Below, piece by piece: positions 27,246 through 39,810 of a DNA stretch of 64,000 bases. This DNA is from Trema orientale (Eukaryota > Streptophyta > Magnoliopsida > Rosales > Cannabaceae): NCBI GenBank assembly GCA_002914845.1, contig JXTC01000108.1:399817-463816 (forward strand). Reading direction: 5' to 3'. Below the pieces are notes generated by a model, which did no database searches, was not told where the DNA came from, and saw nothing but the letters and a program-made list of their open reading frames with translations. Numbering within the stretch: the first letter of the stretch is position 1; every line of letters starts with the position of its first letter. A program made the position numbers and the translations under genes.

Positions 27246-28470
27246 GGTATCATGCAGCTGGACTACCTGTCTTGGATATTAAACACTCTGTCTTGGACAT
27301 ATGGCCATTATGTCTATCATAATATTTCAACAAAATGTCCTCAAAACTGAATAAAACCAATAAATTTTAATACTTGACCAATATGAACAAAAAACCCAAA
27401 ATTTTTAGGCTGCTAACAAAAGAGGCTAATTAATGTTCATTCTAACAAAATGGCAACATTATAAAATAATTTCTCATGGATCCCAATCTCTGCTATAGAT
27501 TTCGCAAGCCATCTTCTTCGGAAATAAGCTAATGTTATCATTATTAACTCCACGTAAGTCAATGCCATTTATATGGAATTAAATATGCTTGATGGCATAA
27601 ACTGCACAATCTTCACTACATAGAAATAAAACAAGTTAAAATTCATTATAATATAACAAACTATGCTCGTGATTGTTTGAATAATTATTAACTTATCATG
27701 AAATATATTTAGATCTACACATCTCAATATAATTAATAAGCTAAATTAGGGGAGAAAAAAAGGGTATAATTATGTGATCCGACACCCTATCTAGAGAGCT
27801 AGGTATTTGTATCGAGTAACTAGACATCATGTCTACCAATATTTCAGAATGTAAATCACAAATACCTCATGTTGTTTAGTAGCTTGACACCTTATCAAGC
27901 TTGCTCCACAACGTTATCAAGTTACTAGACAACTAGGTTGAGCCGTTCTCCTTAATCTTAGAAGGCTGCTAGACAGCAATGTCACCAATAGTGTCGAGTA
28001 ACTAGATATAATTATGTAGATAATGAAGTAATTAATAACATTTATTATAGTGAGGATCTATGAGCTTATTTTCACTATAATAATAGGTAGACATTTGTAC
28101 ATAGTTTGGCATGCGTTTAATGGCTAGAAAATACTGTGGAATGCTCTAGATGTGGTGTCAAATAGCCATTTTACATTCTAGAAAATGGTTAGACAATGGT
28201 GTCTAGTCACTCGATCCTACTATCGAGCCTTCTAGACAAGGTGTCAAGCATGTTCACGATAGTGTCAAGCACCTATATTGGCAATGGATTAGATATTACT
28301 AAACACGTGTGTCTAGCATAGTCGAGAAGGTGTCGATCGCTTAGATTGATAATAGTTGACACATAGCCCGATAGAGATGTCAAGTATAGTAAAAAATGTA
28401 TGACTTGTTGAGTGCTCGGCAGGGTGTCTAGCAGCTCAACACCTATGTCTAGCAAAATCTGGGCATCGTT

Positions 28471-29004
28471 TTCGACCCAGATCTGCGTTTTTTGCAATTT
28501 CGGCTACAGTTCAGAGCTTTTCAAGCTCAAAAATAACCACAAGGTTCATATTTTTCGCTATAGTTTTAAATCATACTAGAAAAATATCATTTAATCTATC
28601 CATCAAATAAGAGTTTTAGCAAAGATCAAATATTAATTTGAAACTTAAACATTACAATGGGAAGATACTCAAAGAGGAAAGTATAATGAGGATGATGACC
28701 ATGTTCTTCAGGATTAATATATGAAGAAATTCGTGAGTTTGGGTGTTTTCATTTTTTTGGCCAAGATGAGAAAAAGAAAAGAAAACGTGAAGAAAAAGAT
28801 GAAGAGGATGAAAAAAAAGAGCTAATTATTTTTTTTCTTTTAAATTTAGTTTTTTATTTATTTTAAATGAGGGTCATATAAGTCATTCCACACTGTTATT
28901 TCTTAAAAGGGGTGTATTCATACGAAAACGTTTAAAAGGAGTCTAGTTTCTAAAATTCACTATGGAGGAGGACTATTTCATCAAATTTTCCTTTTTCAAA
29001 TGAA
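28471..29004. mobile_element. possible right end of a DNA transposon
   Basis: The sequence leaves the CTAGACA region through CGACCCAGATCTGCG, then a purine-rich stretch, and ends with TTAAAAGGAGTCTAGTTTC and AAATTTTCCTTTTT before flanking block C resumes. Read from the outside in, the end would be GAAAAATTTGATGAAATAGT-like, a style seen at Mutator-like ends. No matching left end was found, so the element and its superfamily are not established. Confidence 0.3.
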
Positions 29005-29046
29005 GAACGTTCATCAATTGCCACTCCCATTCCAATCTATCGTTAT
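29005..29046. repeat. CRK-flanking block C (short piece)
   Basis: Contains CAATTGCCACTCCCATTCC and AATCTATCGTTAT, matching GTCATTTGCAACTCCCGTTCC and AATCTATCGTTTAT of block F. It is a fragment between two transposon-derived segments. Confidence 0.55.
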
Positions 29047-29167
29047 CTAAGAGCCTGTGTGGCATGGCACCCCAAGATCTTTTGAGACTCAAAAGTTACT
29101 TTTAGAAGTGCTTGAATGAATTATTGAAATGTCTTTCTTTAATTAGAATATTTTTTTAATTTAGCAT

Positions 29168-30039
29168 TGTTAGGAATATAAGTTTGTTAGGACTTAACTA
29201 ATTAATAGCTAGTTACTTCTGTTGAACCTAATGTGTCTCTATTGCATCAAGATATTAGAGGTCTATAAGTACCAGCTCATGTATAGTTCTCTATTAGAAA
29301 TTTTTGTAATACAAGAAGTCTTTCTCTCTTAGTTTTCTTCTTCTCTATTATTCTTTTACTCTGTTATTCTGTTACTTTTACTTTCTATCAGCCTGGGAAT
29401 ACAACAATGGCGAGAACAAGATTCAATCCGATTATGTTCAATTACTCGTTCGCTGTGAAGCTTGATAGCACAAATTTTCATCTATAGAGGTAGCAAATTA
29501 TGGCCACTATTAAAGGTCATTATTTGCAGCATCTGTTCAGCACTAAATCAGTTTGAGTCAAGTTCTTGAATGCAGAAGATGAAGTTCTTGGTTGGCAAGG
29601 GGAATTAAGAAAATCTCGATTGGGAGTTGGAAGATAGTTTGCTAGTTATGTGGCTGCTCTCTTTAATGTCAGAGGATATTCTGACTCAGGAAACTACGTT
29701 CGACATCTGGACAACACCAGAAATCTATTTCAAATCATAGAGTCAAGCTAAGATTCTGCAAATGCAGAATATGAAGTAAGGTTCGATGTCCATTTCTGAG
29801 TACCTACTCAAAATCAAGACTCTAGTCGATTTGTCGATTTTAGCCGGAGTAGAAGTTCCTTCAGAAGATCATGTCCTTGTTGTACTCAATGATCTGCCAC
29901 CCGATTATGATTCGTTTTTAGTTTCAATCACTACACGGACTGAGCCATGTTCTATTGACCATATTGGTTCACTTCTCTTAGCGCATGAATCAAGAATTGA
30001 AAAGCAACATCAAAATCTTGATTCAGCACAAGTTAATTG
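29168..30039 (+). mobile_element. Ty1/copia retrotransposon fossil (5' LTR and gag)
   Basis: A short LTR (about 29168-29390) begins TGTTAGGAATAT and ends near TTTCTATCA. It is followed by a leader and then a gag-like region: FNYSFAVKLDSTNFH, IMATIKGHYLQH, and near 29786-30039 SISEYLLKIKTLVDL, LNDLPPDYDSFLVSI and LLLAHESRIEKQ. Only the 5' part of the element is present. It is broken, with a few breaks, and old. Confidence 0.78.
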
Positions 30040-31370
30040 ATGAGTGATTAATTCATTCACTTCTCTTATATTGGTTTGATGTGTTTTTACTTTATTTTTA
30101 AAGTTCTTATAAATAAATAAGAACCAAGATAAACTGGTAATAAATATAGATATTTCAAATATTGAGGATGAAAGTTAAATCGGATACGAATACAACGCAA
30201 TAAAAATCGGGCAAAACGGAGCTAAAACGAAGAAATGGAGCCCTCGGGAAGAAAAGCTGTCGTGCTGATTTCTAGAACCGAGAGTGCCACGGTGCTTGGA
30301 TAGTAATTCCATGGCACTGCTTAGAAGTCAGACTTCCATAGACTAGAGCACCGCGGTACTACACAGCATCCGAAAGCGCGTTTTTATCAAGTTTTTAGAG
30401 CCAATCTGGACCATTGTTGCCATCTGATCGAATAGTTGATATTACACCCAGCCTAGGTCACCTTAGAGCCCTTTAAATACATCCTTAAGTCTCCATTTCA
30501 TGTCTGGAGAGTTAGAGAGAAAATACAACAAAGAGAGCTCAAAAATCCTAGAGAGGAAGGAGCTTAGAGCAAAAATCTTGGAAAGAATGCTTGAGAGAGT
30601 AGCTTGAAGAGATTGAAACTTGAAGTTCTACCTCCACAAAAGAGTTTTTCTCATCCTCTTTCTCACCCTATTCTCATTTGAATTTTGTATTATACTTGAT
30701 TTGTTGAATATGTTTGGACATATGAAATTCTTATTGAGATTGGTGTTGGATTCTCCTATATTGAATTAATTGTTATATACTTGGGGTTTGATGTAACTTA
30801 AACTTTGATTCTATGTCTTGATTTCTAATATGTTCTTTGATGTTGTTCTTAAATTTATTTATGCTATTCTATGCTTAATGGTTCTCAACTAATTAGTTAC
30901 TAGTTGGATGATTTGGTTTCTAGAATTTGACACTTGAGAAAATAAATTTTAGAAACAACCATAGGATAGTATAACTTAGGACTTGTAGTGTTTGAGAGAA
31001 CCTATAGTTCCTTTGAAGCCATGATTAAAGAACCATTGAACATAATAAATTCTTAAATTCAAGGTTCAGAATAGAGATATTAGAAACGGGATTTAGGAAT
31101 GGTTTCACTCGGCACTCGAGAGAGGGAGTAGAATATCTTTGGGTTCTTGGCTTATAAATTAGAAATATTTGATTAAGATGAAATTGGTGATCAAAAGACA
31201 TAATTGATAGTTAGGTGAATTCAATCCTCTAGTACATTTGTGCATAGAAGTTTCCATATTTTATTTTTGTATTTATATTTATATTTATATTTATTCAATT
31301 ACAAATTCATTTAGTTTGGTTGCCTAGATAAAGTTAAGTTACGATAATTTTGATACTTAGCGATAATTTA
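30040..31370. repeat. probable LTR-derived or other retroelement non-coding sequence
   Basis: The segment begins TGATGAGTGATTAATTC exactly where the copia fossil stops and ends where the next gypsy LTR starts. It contains phrases common in plant LTRs, such as GAGAGTTAGAGAGAAAAT, CCTAGATAAAGTTAAG and GCACCGCGGTACT. No coding sequence or second boundary was found, so the identity is tentative. Confidence 0.4.
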
Positions 31371-33985
31371 TGTAATATCTTAAATTCCCAAATGACACCC
31401 AATTCCTCACATAATTAAGGAGCCAATAATAACGTGGTTACATAGCAATTTTAATTATATTATTATCATGCCTACATACTACTTTAAGTTTTAATTATTA
31501 AATTATTACGATTATTAATCTTTATTGCATTTTAAGATATTTTACAGTAAAATGCTCTGAAAATGCTCTTTGGTACAAGTTTTGACGTGTCCTAAATCAA
31601 TCAATAAAACGTTACACATTTACGTTTTGGTTAATCATTAGTGTTATTTTATTTCTTTGAGTATCTTGTTAAGGTGATTTTGATTTATAATAGTTAATTT
31701 TGTTTTTACATGGAATATGTGTGTTTTAATTAGAAAATATTCTAGAAACCTATTTGCATATATATCTATTTTTTTAAGTTAAATTTTAAACATGCTTTAT
31801 CTGATTCCTATTAGTGCTATTACCTGTAATTATAAATGTGTATTTATATTTTGTTTCTTTTAAAAAAAAAGAAATAATAATAATAGCATAGTTAAAGTTA
31901 TTAAATTAAGGTGGCACGTGGTTTTAATTATCTTATTTAAATAAAAGTTTTACTCAAATTGTTTGTGTCTTGTGTATATGATTTTCTTTATTTAAGTAAT
32001 TCTTACTTTTCCTATAAATGAATTAGGTCTGATTTTTGTACACACTTATTGACAACACGTATATTATCATTATTATTATTATTTATTCTATAATAGTGGG
32101 GAACAACCGACTCTTGCTAAGTCGGCAAAGCCTTGATTATTCTAGACATTTTTTTCAAGCTCAAAGAAAGAGAGTCAGTCAAGTAATAGCCGAATTAGTG
32201 GAGTCATTAGGAACTCACATCATCTTCTCATCCCACTTCCAAAGATTTAAAAAAAAAAAAGAAAAGAGAGAAAGAAACAGGTCAGTAGCAAGGAGGGTAA
32301 TTAAGTGAACTATGAGACAAAAACATCATCGTTTATTTTTCTTAAAAACAGTTTATTGTAATCTTAGGTGCTCATTCTTTTTAAAGTAATCCTACAAAGT
32401 TATTATTCATTACTTTTTGGCATTGATTTTGTGATATATATATGATTTGTTCTCATGTTTTACTTATTAAAGGAATACGTGTATATGTATATCACCAAAA
32501 AAAGGGGGTTATTATTTGATTGTTTGTATCCCTTGATTATAGTTATTAAATGGACTTGAATTCAACTACTACCTTCATTGATGTTTGGATTTGTATATAT
32601 ATATATATATGTTTTTGTATGTTTATGGTATAGAGAAAGGCATGAATCAGGATAATTTTATAATCTTATTTTATTAGACTTTCGAAAAAGTAGTATTATA
32701 TCTTGGTTTCATTACTTTTGAGTGAAATTCTATTATTTATTCTTATTTCGAGAGATATATTGAAACAATTTTAAGGTTTTGTAATTGTATAATACTCGTG
32801 AGAATTAATTGATATATAACTAAAGAGACTTTGTTTATGAAATGTAACTTTATTACTTTGTCCTGTGATGAATTTATACTAAAATCAGGGGTATTATCTT
32901 TTCTTTTTCCTTTCCTTAACATATGTGGAAATGATCGACTATTCTCTTGTTGGAGCTGAATTATAAAAATTTATATTTATGCTAGTCTGATGCATTTCTT
33001 TTATATGGTAAATTTATTTAGTTCACACTTCCTTAGTTTAGGTTTCTAAGTTATAAGTCATATTTTGTTTATAGAGTAAAAACAAGAAATTTTTTTTAAT
33101 GACCAAATAAACTTGCCATTGAAAAATATTAGGAACACGTCAAATTATACCTTGAGCGAAGAGCATTTCACGAATGAAAACTCATAAAAGTTCGGAATCT
33201 AGATAAGTAACATCACACCTGCAATGTAAGAAATTCTTTGTTTCTGTGAATTTGTGAAATTTATGGATATAGAATCTGTGGATATATGTACATACGTATT
33301 TATCATTCAACTTTGCATGAGACATGAACACGTAGTGTATTTATATTGTCTGACGAGTATTGGTGAATAGAGTGTGGCGGGCCGGCGCCCAAATATATGA
33401 TATGGTTCCTTCGGGGATACTTTGGTTCCTTCGGGAACGCTTTAGTCCTTTAGAGGACACATGATATGTTATACGTTCTCTGAGTGGCTCAGCATGCAAT
33501 TCACGATCTTATCAGGTAATACAATATATACAAGGATCCGAATCATATGATTATCTGTTTCATAATATATGCATTTTGTATTTGCATAAGTTACTTACTG
33601 AGTTTCATATTCACAAATATTCTTACATTGCAGAGGGTACTGATGCTATGTGATTTAGAGGAGGAGCGCCGACTTTCCGACTGCGGCTTGTGTATATGAG
33701 CATTTTGACGCTGTAGTTTCCTGATTGAGAATTTCGTACCTGTTTTGAGTGTGTGTATATTATGTATATTTTTATGAGAGTTCTATAATGTGAGTATGAA
33801 TATACGTATAAATTAGACTACGTATAATTATGAGTGGAATTTCTTTCTTTTTTTCTTCCCTAAAAGTTTAAAAAGTTTTAAGTTTTCACTATTTCATCAG
33901 TTCCAAGTCGAGTAACGTCTCCCGATCTCACTAAATATTTATACAAATATCATTACGCACGTGGGTGAAATTGGGGGATGTTACA
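31371..33985 (+). repeat. 5' LTR of the + strand Ty3/gypsy fossil
   Basis: 2615 bp, beginning TGTAATATCTTAAATTCCC and ending GGGGGATGTTACA, which are inverted. This start and end style (TGTAAYATC...GATGTTACA) is usual for Tekay/Del LTRs. The leader ATTGGTGATTATG follows directly. The internal segment with GAGGAGCGCCGACTTTCC lies near 33660. Reading frames inside it are incidental. Confidence 0.75.
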
Positions 33986-36487
33986 ATTGGTGATTATGTT
34001 TTAAAATGATGCTGAAGACTGCTCTTATACACGCGTTGGGAAAGAAAAGAAGCCTCACTCCTCTGTAAGTTTTTGATATACATTTTAGTATCTGTTATAA
34101 TTTTTTTTAATTACATTCATATTCTAGTAATGAATATTATTGGCTATAATTGGAGTTATGGATTCTGGGTGTCAGGATATCACTATGGTAACTACTCGAG
34201 GTCAAGATAATATCGACAGAGGTGTATCTTCTTCACAGGGTGGTAATCAGGTTGAACAACTAGCTTCTTTGATTCAAAATATATTAGAGCAACGTATGAG
34301 ACAAGAAAATCAACCTAATCTTCCACCACCACCACCACCTCAATAGAGGCAGGATGCTAGTGAAAATACTGGGAAAAGATTCAGGAAAGTCCAGCCTCTG
34401 ACATTTGATGGTGGAGTTGATCCAATTCAGGCAGAGTAGTGGATTAGGACCATTGAGCGTATGCTGGTTTACACCAAGGTTCCTGATGCAGATAAAGTCC
34501 CATGTGCTAGTTTTATACTGAGACATCACGCTGAGTATTGGTGGGACACCTTGAGTACTATTCATGATGTCACTACTATGACTTGGGAGCGGTTTAGAGA
34601 GTTGTTTTATGGGAAGTACTTAATAGACGCTATGAGAGCTAGCAGAAGGGTAGAGTTTGCCAATCTGAAACAAGGAGAGATGTCTGTTGCTGAATACATC
34701 CGCAAATTTGATGAGTTATCATGATATGCACCTCATATGGTTGCCACCAATGAGCTCAAGGTAGATCAGTTTATGCAAGGTCTGAGGAAGACTATTGTCT
34801 GAGATTTGAAATCAGGTGGAATTCGAGGTGTACCATTTGCTCAGATTGCAGATAGGGCACTAGATGCAGAGCAAGCATAGAAAGATGTTTTGGATGAGGA
34901 AAAGGTTAAGAGAGAAAGACTGGCTAGAGAAATGCAAAGGGGCTTCAGACCCAGTTTTCAGGGAAATAGAGGAGGATATATTCAAAGTCAACATCCTTAG
35001 GATATGAAGAGGAAGGGAGCTCCAGCTCAACAGACCAGATCTGATCAGGGCAAGCGTCCCAGAACTGACCAGTAGACTACTATACCACCTTGCCTATCAT
35101 GTGGGAAGAATCATTCTAGAGAATATCGTAAGGGTGTAGGGTTATGCTACAAATGTGGTAAAAGTGGTCATTTTATTAAGAATTATCCTGAAATGAAAAA
35201 CGATTAGAAGAAACCTGGTGGTGGGTTGTATGTTATGACTGAGACATAGACAGATACTAGACTTGAGACTGAGGCAGACCCATCTGTTATCACAGGTGAG
35301 ATATTTATTTATAGCATCATAACTCATGCATTAATAGATTCAGGATCCACGCATTCACATGCATCATTAACATTTGTGAGGAGATTAGATTATCATGTAG
35401 ATCAGATGAGTACTCCGTTTGGTGCCACACTTCCTTCTGGAGAGATTATGTTTTCAGACAAAATTTTGAGAGCTTGTCCTATTATAGTGAATAACAGAGA
35501 ATTATTTGCATACTTGATTGTGCTTGATATGAATGATTATGAGATTATTTTGGGTATGGATTGGCTATTGAAGTACTGTGCTAAGATCGATTGTAAAAAG
35601 AAGATTGTGATATTTTATCGTCCAGATGCTGATCAATTTATACTTGTGGATACTCAAAGTAAAGCAAAGTTTCCCTTGATATCAACTATGAAAGCTCAGA
35701 AATTGTTAGAAAAAGATTGTATAGGATACTTGGCAAGTATTGTTGATACATCTGTTGAGCAGAAACTGAAACTAGAAGATGTGTTAGTTGTGCAAGATTT
35801 CCTGAATGTGTTTGAAGAAGATTTTCCAGGTTTGCCACCTATACGAGAAATTGACTTTGCTATTGATTTGGTACCAGGTATTGTGCCTATTTTTAAGACA
35901 CCTTATAGGATGGCGCGAGCAGAGTTGAAGGAATTAAAGACACAATTACAGGAATTGCTAGACAAAAGATTTATACGTCCCAGCTTTTCACCGTGGGGTA
36001 CACCAGTGTTGTTTATGAAAAAGAAAGATGGCACTATGCGATTTTGTATTGACTACAGAGAACTTAACAAAGTGACTATTAAAAACAAGTATCTCCTACC
36101 TCGCATCGATGATTTATTTGATCAACTGCAGGGTGCTTCTGTATTTTCAAAAATTGATTTGAGGTCTGGTTACTATCAGTTGAGAGTCAGGGAGGAAAAT
36201 ATTCTGAAAACTGCTTTTAGAACTCGGTATATTCATTATGAGTTTCTAGTGATGCCGTTTGGTCTGACCAATGCTCCAGCAGCGTTTATGGATCTAATGA
36301 ATAGGATATTTAAGGAATTCTTAGATAAGTTTGTTATTGTGTTCATCAACGACATTTTAGTATACTCACGATCTAGAGAGGAGCACAAAGAGTATTTGAG
36401 AATTTTCCTTCAAATATTGAAAGAGGAGGAGTTATATTCTAAATTCAAGAAATGCGAGTTTTGGTTAGAAAAAGTATCGTTCCTTAG
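31371..36487 (+). mobile_element. Ty3/gypsy retrotransposon fossil, + strand (5' LTR, gag, protease, RT)
   Basis: Parts: 5' LTR 31371-33985; gag about 34140-35210 with Pro-rich segment and zinc knuckles (CLSCGKNHS and CYKCGKSGHF); protease about 35300-35620 ([21 protein letters not shown]); reverse transcriptase about 35850-36487 ([30 protein letters not shown]). Family resembles Tekay/Del chromoviruses. The element stops within reverse transcriptase, where CACTA sequence begins at about 36488; no 3' LTR is in the window. It is broken, with several breaks, and old to middle-aged. Confidence 0.87.
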
Positions 36488-36489
36488 AC

Positions 36490-37816
36490 CATATAACTCA
36501 ATTTTATAGTATATGTTAAGAATTGACAACTTGTTTTCTCATCACAAATAGGACACGCTTTATATCCTTTAGTAGAAAACCCAGACAAATTTTCATATGC
36601 AGGGAAGTCATTGATTGTCCATAGTAACACAGCCTTCAGAGTAAAATCTTCATCTTTATATGCATCATAGGCTTTTACACCATCATTCCACAAACTGTTC
36701 AAATCATCAATCAACGAGACTAAATATACATTAATGTCGTTACCACGTTGTCTAGGTCCTGATATTAACATTGTAAGAAGAGTAAACTTTCTTTTCATGC
36801 ACAACTATAGAGGAAGATTATAGATTACAAGCATTATAGGCCAACAACTGTATTTGCTACTTAGAGTTGTATGAGGATTAATACCATCCATAGATAGACC
36901 AAGACAAAGATTTCTTGGATCACTTCCAAAAGAAGGCCATTTGTAATCTATTATTTTCCAAGCCGGTGAACCGGCTGGATGTCTAAGTTTACTATCTTCT
37001 ATCCTCTCATTCGCATGCCATGTTAGATCTTTAGCATGCTCACAATTTCAGAATAGACAAGTAACACGAGGAATTGGAGGAATATACCACAAAACCTTAG
37101 TAGGGGTTCCAACTTTTACCTCTTCTGAATTCTTATTCTGTTGCCACCTAGGCTCACCACATACTGGGCATCTTTAAATTTCTTTCGATATAAAATACAA
37201 TCATCTGGGCAAGCGTGAATTTTCTCATATTGTATACCCAATGAGCATAAAGTCTTTTTGGCCTCATAAAAGGAAGGTGGTATCTCATTAGCATTTGGCA
37301 ACATCTCTCCTAGTAAAGCTAACAAGTCTGAAAAACTCTTATCACTCCATCCGTGTCTTGCTTTCAAATTATACAATTTCAATAGTGCAGACAAGTTTGT
37401 AAATTTCATAAACTCGGATAGATCGGTTTCTCAGCATCATTAAGTAATGATTGAAACTTAATAGGATCTACATCTGTTTCATACTGTGCATCATCAATCA
37501 TTTCAAAAAGATCATCATTTATATCTAACTCATAATCATCTCTTATACTCTTTTTTGATGAAAATCCGGTAATTGGAACCTTTTCACTATGCCAAATCCA
37601 TTGTTTATAACTTTGATCTATTCCATTGAAATATAAGTATTCTTTTATCTTTTTAACACCTATCCTTTGCAAATTTTCACATTTAATACACGGGCACGGA
37701 ATTAAATTGGAATCGTTGATATTTTCAATAGTAAACTCCAAAAAGCTATCAACTCCCTTTCTATACTCGGTCGATAGTCTATCCGCCAACATCCATTCCT
37801 TATCCATTCTAAGCAC
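36490..37816 (-). pseudogene. TNP2-type CACTA transposase, 5' part, decayed
   Basis: From the right: a transposase-associated domain (DKEWMLADRLSTEYRKGVD, IPCPCIKCENL, YKQWIWHSE), then after a one-base slip near 37410 the segment KFTNLSALLKLYNLKARHGW and KIHACPDDCILYRKKF, then SFGSDPRNLCLGLSMDGINP and, from 36804, ISGPRQRGNDINVYLVSLID with KACPICDEKT, the tnp2 core. At least two in-frame stops lie between 36804 and 37110. The C-terminal half is absent because the element ends at 36488. It is non-functional as read. Confidence 0.85.
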
Positions 37817-39169
37817 AATTGAAAAACAAAAAAAAAAAAAAAAGCTTAAACAACTAATATAAAAAACTAACTAAATTGAGTACCATAAAAAATTGCACAT
37901 AATCTCCCCTATTTCTAGCATTAACCAATTGAGTACTTTTAACACCAATTATATATTACCCTTTATTTAAAATTATTCTCATATTTCTAACTACTACTAA
38001 ATTGAGAACTTAATTTATTTTTTAAATAGTCTCCTTTATTACAAACAAGTTACCAATCAACCAAACATAACTTATGACAAAATAATGTCAACACGAATAA
38101 TAAACTCAAGCAATTACCCACAATTATAACATCATTATATCACCACAATGTACAATTTTTTATATGATATCATATCTCATCTAGATGATACTTTTCAAAA
38201 TACTAATAAATAACCAATGTAGAAAGTGACATAAGTAAGTAAAAGAAAAAAATTGAGAAAACATATCTCAATTCGCTCAATTTGCTAATTTATAAGTACA
38301 ACCAAATTACTCCAACTTCTACAAAAACCTATACACAAAAATGTTAAAAAAAATTCAATATTTATAATTCACAACACTTTAAAATTGAAAATTCATAAAT
38401 ATGAATTTAATATATATGCAAAATAAGAACTTTAACAAATAAAAAATTGAAATTAAATTTAAGATCTCAAGTTAACTTACTTTCACACTATCTAAAACAC
38501 GAAATTGGTGGAAATTAAGATCTCAAGTCAAACTCTACATGACTTCACCTAAAATATTTAAAAAAATTGAATATGTAAATTTATAAAAACTACACAACAA
38601 TAAATTAAAATAATATAAATTTGGATTAATTGAAACTAAGGATGGAAAAAAAAAACCCAAATTATAATTTCTAGTAAATAAACTTGAAATTGGTAGAAAT
38701 TAATAGAACATACCTTCAATTTGAAATTTTTTACAACTAAATGAACTCATACTTCACCTAAAATAAAGAAAAAAAATATTGGGTATATCAGTACCTACAA
38801 TCAACAAAATAATAAACCATAACATTAAAAATTAGGATTAATTCACACTAAAATACTAAAATATAACCCAAAATATGATTTCTAGTAAATAAATAATCTA
38901 ACTAACAATTACAAGAGTAAAGATTACAATGCATACTCAAGAATTTCCCATTTGATAAATTAGGGTTCTAGAATATTCAAACTCTCAAAAATATAACTTA
39001 AAACATGAAAAATTAACAAAATAATCGACTAAAATCGTTGTTAAAACAATGAGTATTCTAATTTTAGTGACTAAAATGAGTTTAAAAGCTTAAATATATC
39101 TTGTTTGCCGGAAAAAATGGTGGAAATAAGGGAAAAAAGAGTGTTGGCTGCGGCTACTGGAAGGAGAAT

Positions 39170-39464
39170 GGGAAAAAGGATGTTGGTCGCAGCCCAGTTC
39201 AAAATAGGGCTTGATATAAGGCCCATATAGGCGCGTGTATCTGAAATGTATAGGCGCCGTTAAATACGTTAAACCACGGCACTTGCCAGGTACCGTGGTT
39301 GTTCCCCGTTTTTATAGGCGCCGTTAATAGATGTTAAACCACGACGCTTGGCAAGCGCCGTAGTTGTTCCACAGTTAATCACGGCGCCTGAGGCGCCGTG
39401 ATATCCTGCATACTATCACGGCACGTCCGTACACGTGCCGTGATAACTAACTTTTTTTGTAGTG
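39170..39464. repeat. GC-rich subterminal repeats and terminus of the CACTA element
   Basis: Two adjacent ~70-bp units start TATAGGCGCCGTTAA at about 39248 and 39315 and continue TTAAACCACG and GTAGTTGTTCC. They are followed by the palindromes ATCACGGCGCC...GGCGCCGTGAT and ATCACGGCACG...CGTGCCGTGAT. The segment ends AACTTTTTTTGTAGTG. Palindromic GC-rich repeats next to a CACTA end are likely transposase-binding sites. The GC content contrasts sharply with the surrounding AT-rich DNA. Confidence 0.78.
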
Positions 39465-39479
39465 ATATATATATATATT

Positions 39480-39810
39480 TACGTGCAGATGGGCGTCCAC
39501 GGTCAAATGATTTTTCAAGTCCAACGTTTGTCATTTTCCACGTTAAATAATTTCACATCCACTCCCGTTCCAATTTCTATCGGTATTTTAATCTTTAAGT
39601 GATCCAATTAATTAAGACTCCTTTCACATCATTAATGTTTTATTAGTCCAAGACTCGAAGTTATTGTAGGCAAATAATAAAAGTCAAAAGTAGTAGGCAA
39701 CCAAGCTCGCTGGTCACAAGTTAATTGTATTGATCGGGGAATTAGGTTAGAGTTGGTAGCTGGAACGAGATGTAACAAAAGAAAGTACGTTCCTGGAAAT
39801 AATACTTATC
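39480..39810. repeat. CRK-flanking block D
   Basis: Contains GGGCGTCCACGGTCAAATGA, GTTTGTCATT, CCACTCCCGTTCCAAT, TTTTAATCTTTAAGTGATCC, GACTCCTTTCACATC, AAAGTAGTAGGCAACC, GCTCGCTGGTCAC, AATTGTATTGATCGGGGAATT and GCTGGAACGAGATGTAAC, in the same order as blocks A, B, E and F. It carries the empty site for the MITE that interrupts block A. No CRK gene lies nearby, which suggests loss or displacement. Confidence 0.72.

Larger units (their letters stand above)
24241..28470. repeat. unclassified 4.2-kb region dense in GCTAGACA/TGTCTAGC and GTCGAG/CTCGAC motifs
   Basis: The words CTAGACA, TGTCTAG, TCGAG and CTCGAC recur dozens of times in both orientations. Many are paired as near-perfect palindromes, for example TGTCTAGCGGCTAGACA. 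The region contains a ~206-bp duplicated segment (GTCTGGCG at 24393 and GTCTGGCA near 24599), a duplicated acidic/GAT segment, a ~130-bp tandem array and a 106-bp tandem array. No domain-bearing reading frame is visible. It lies exactly between the end of a gypsy LTR and a possible transposon terminus near 29000. Dense short repeats in both orientations resemble subterminal transposase-binding regions of large DNA transposons; this is inference. Confidence 0.6.
36488..39464 (-). mobile_element. CACTA (En/Spm) transposon, 5'-half, minus strand
   Basis: The right terminus at 39464 reads (minus strand) CACTACAAAAAAAGTTAGTT, a typical CACTA end. Inside it lies a GC-rich subterminal repeat zone (39180-39450) and an AT-rich leader (37820-39180). 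The TNP2 transposase gene reads leftward from 37816. The element stops at about 36488 against the gypsy reverse transcriptase, so the second half and the other terminus are absent. Confidence 0.85.
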
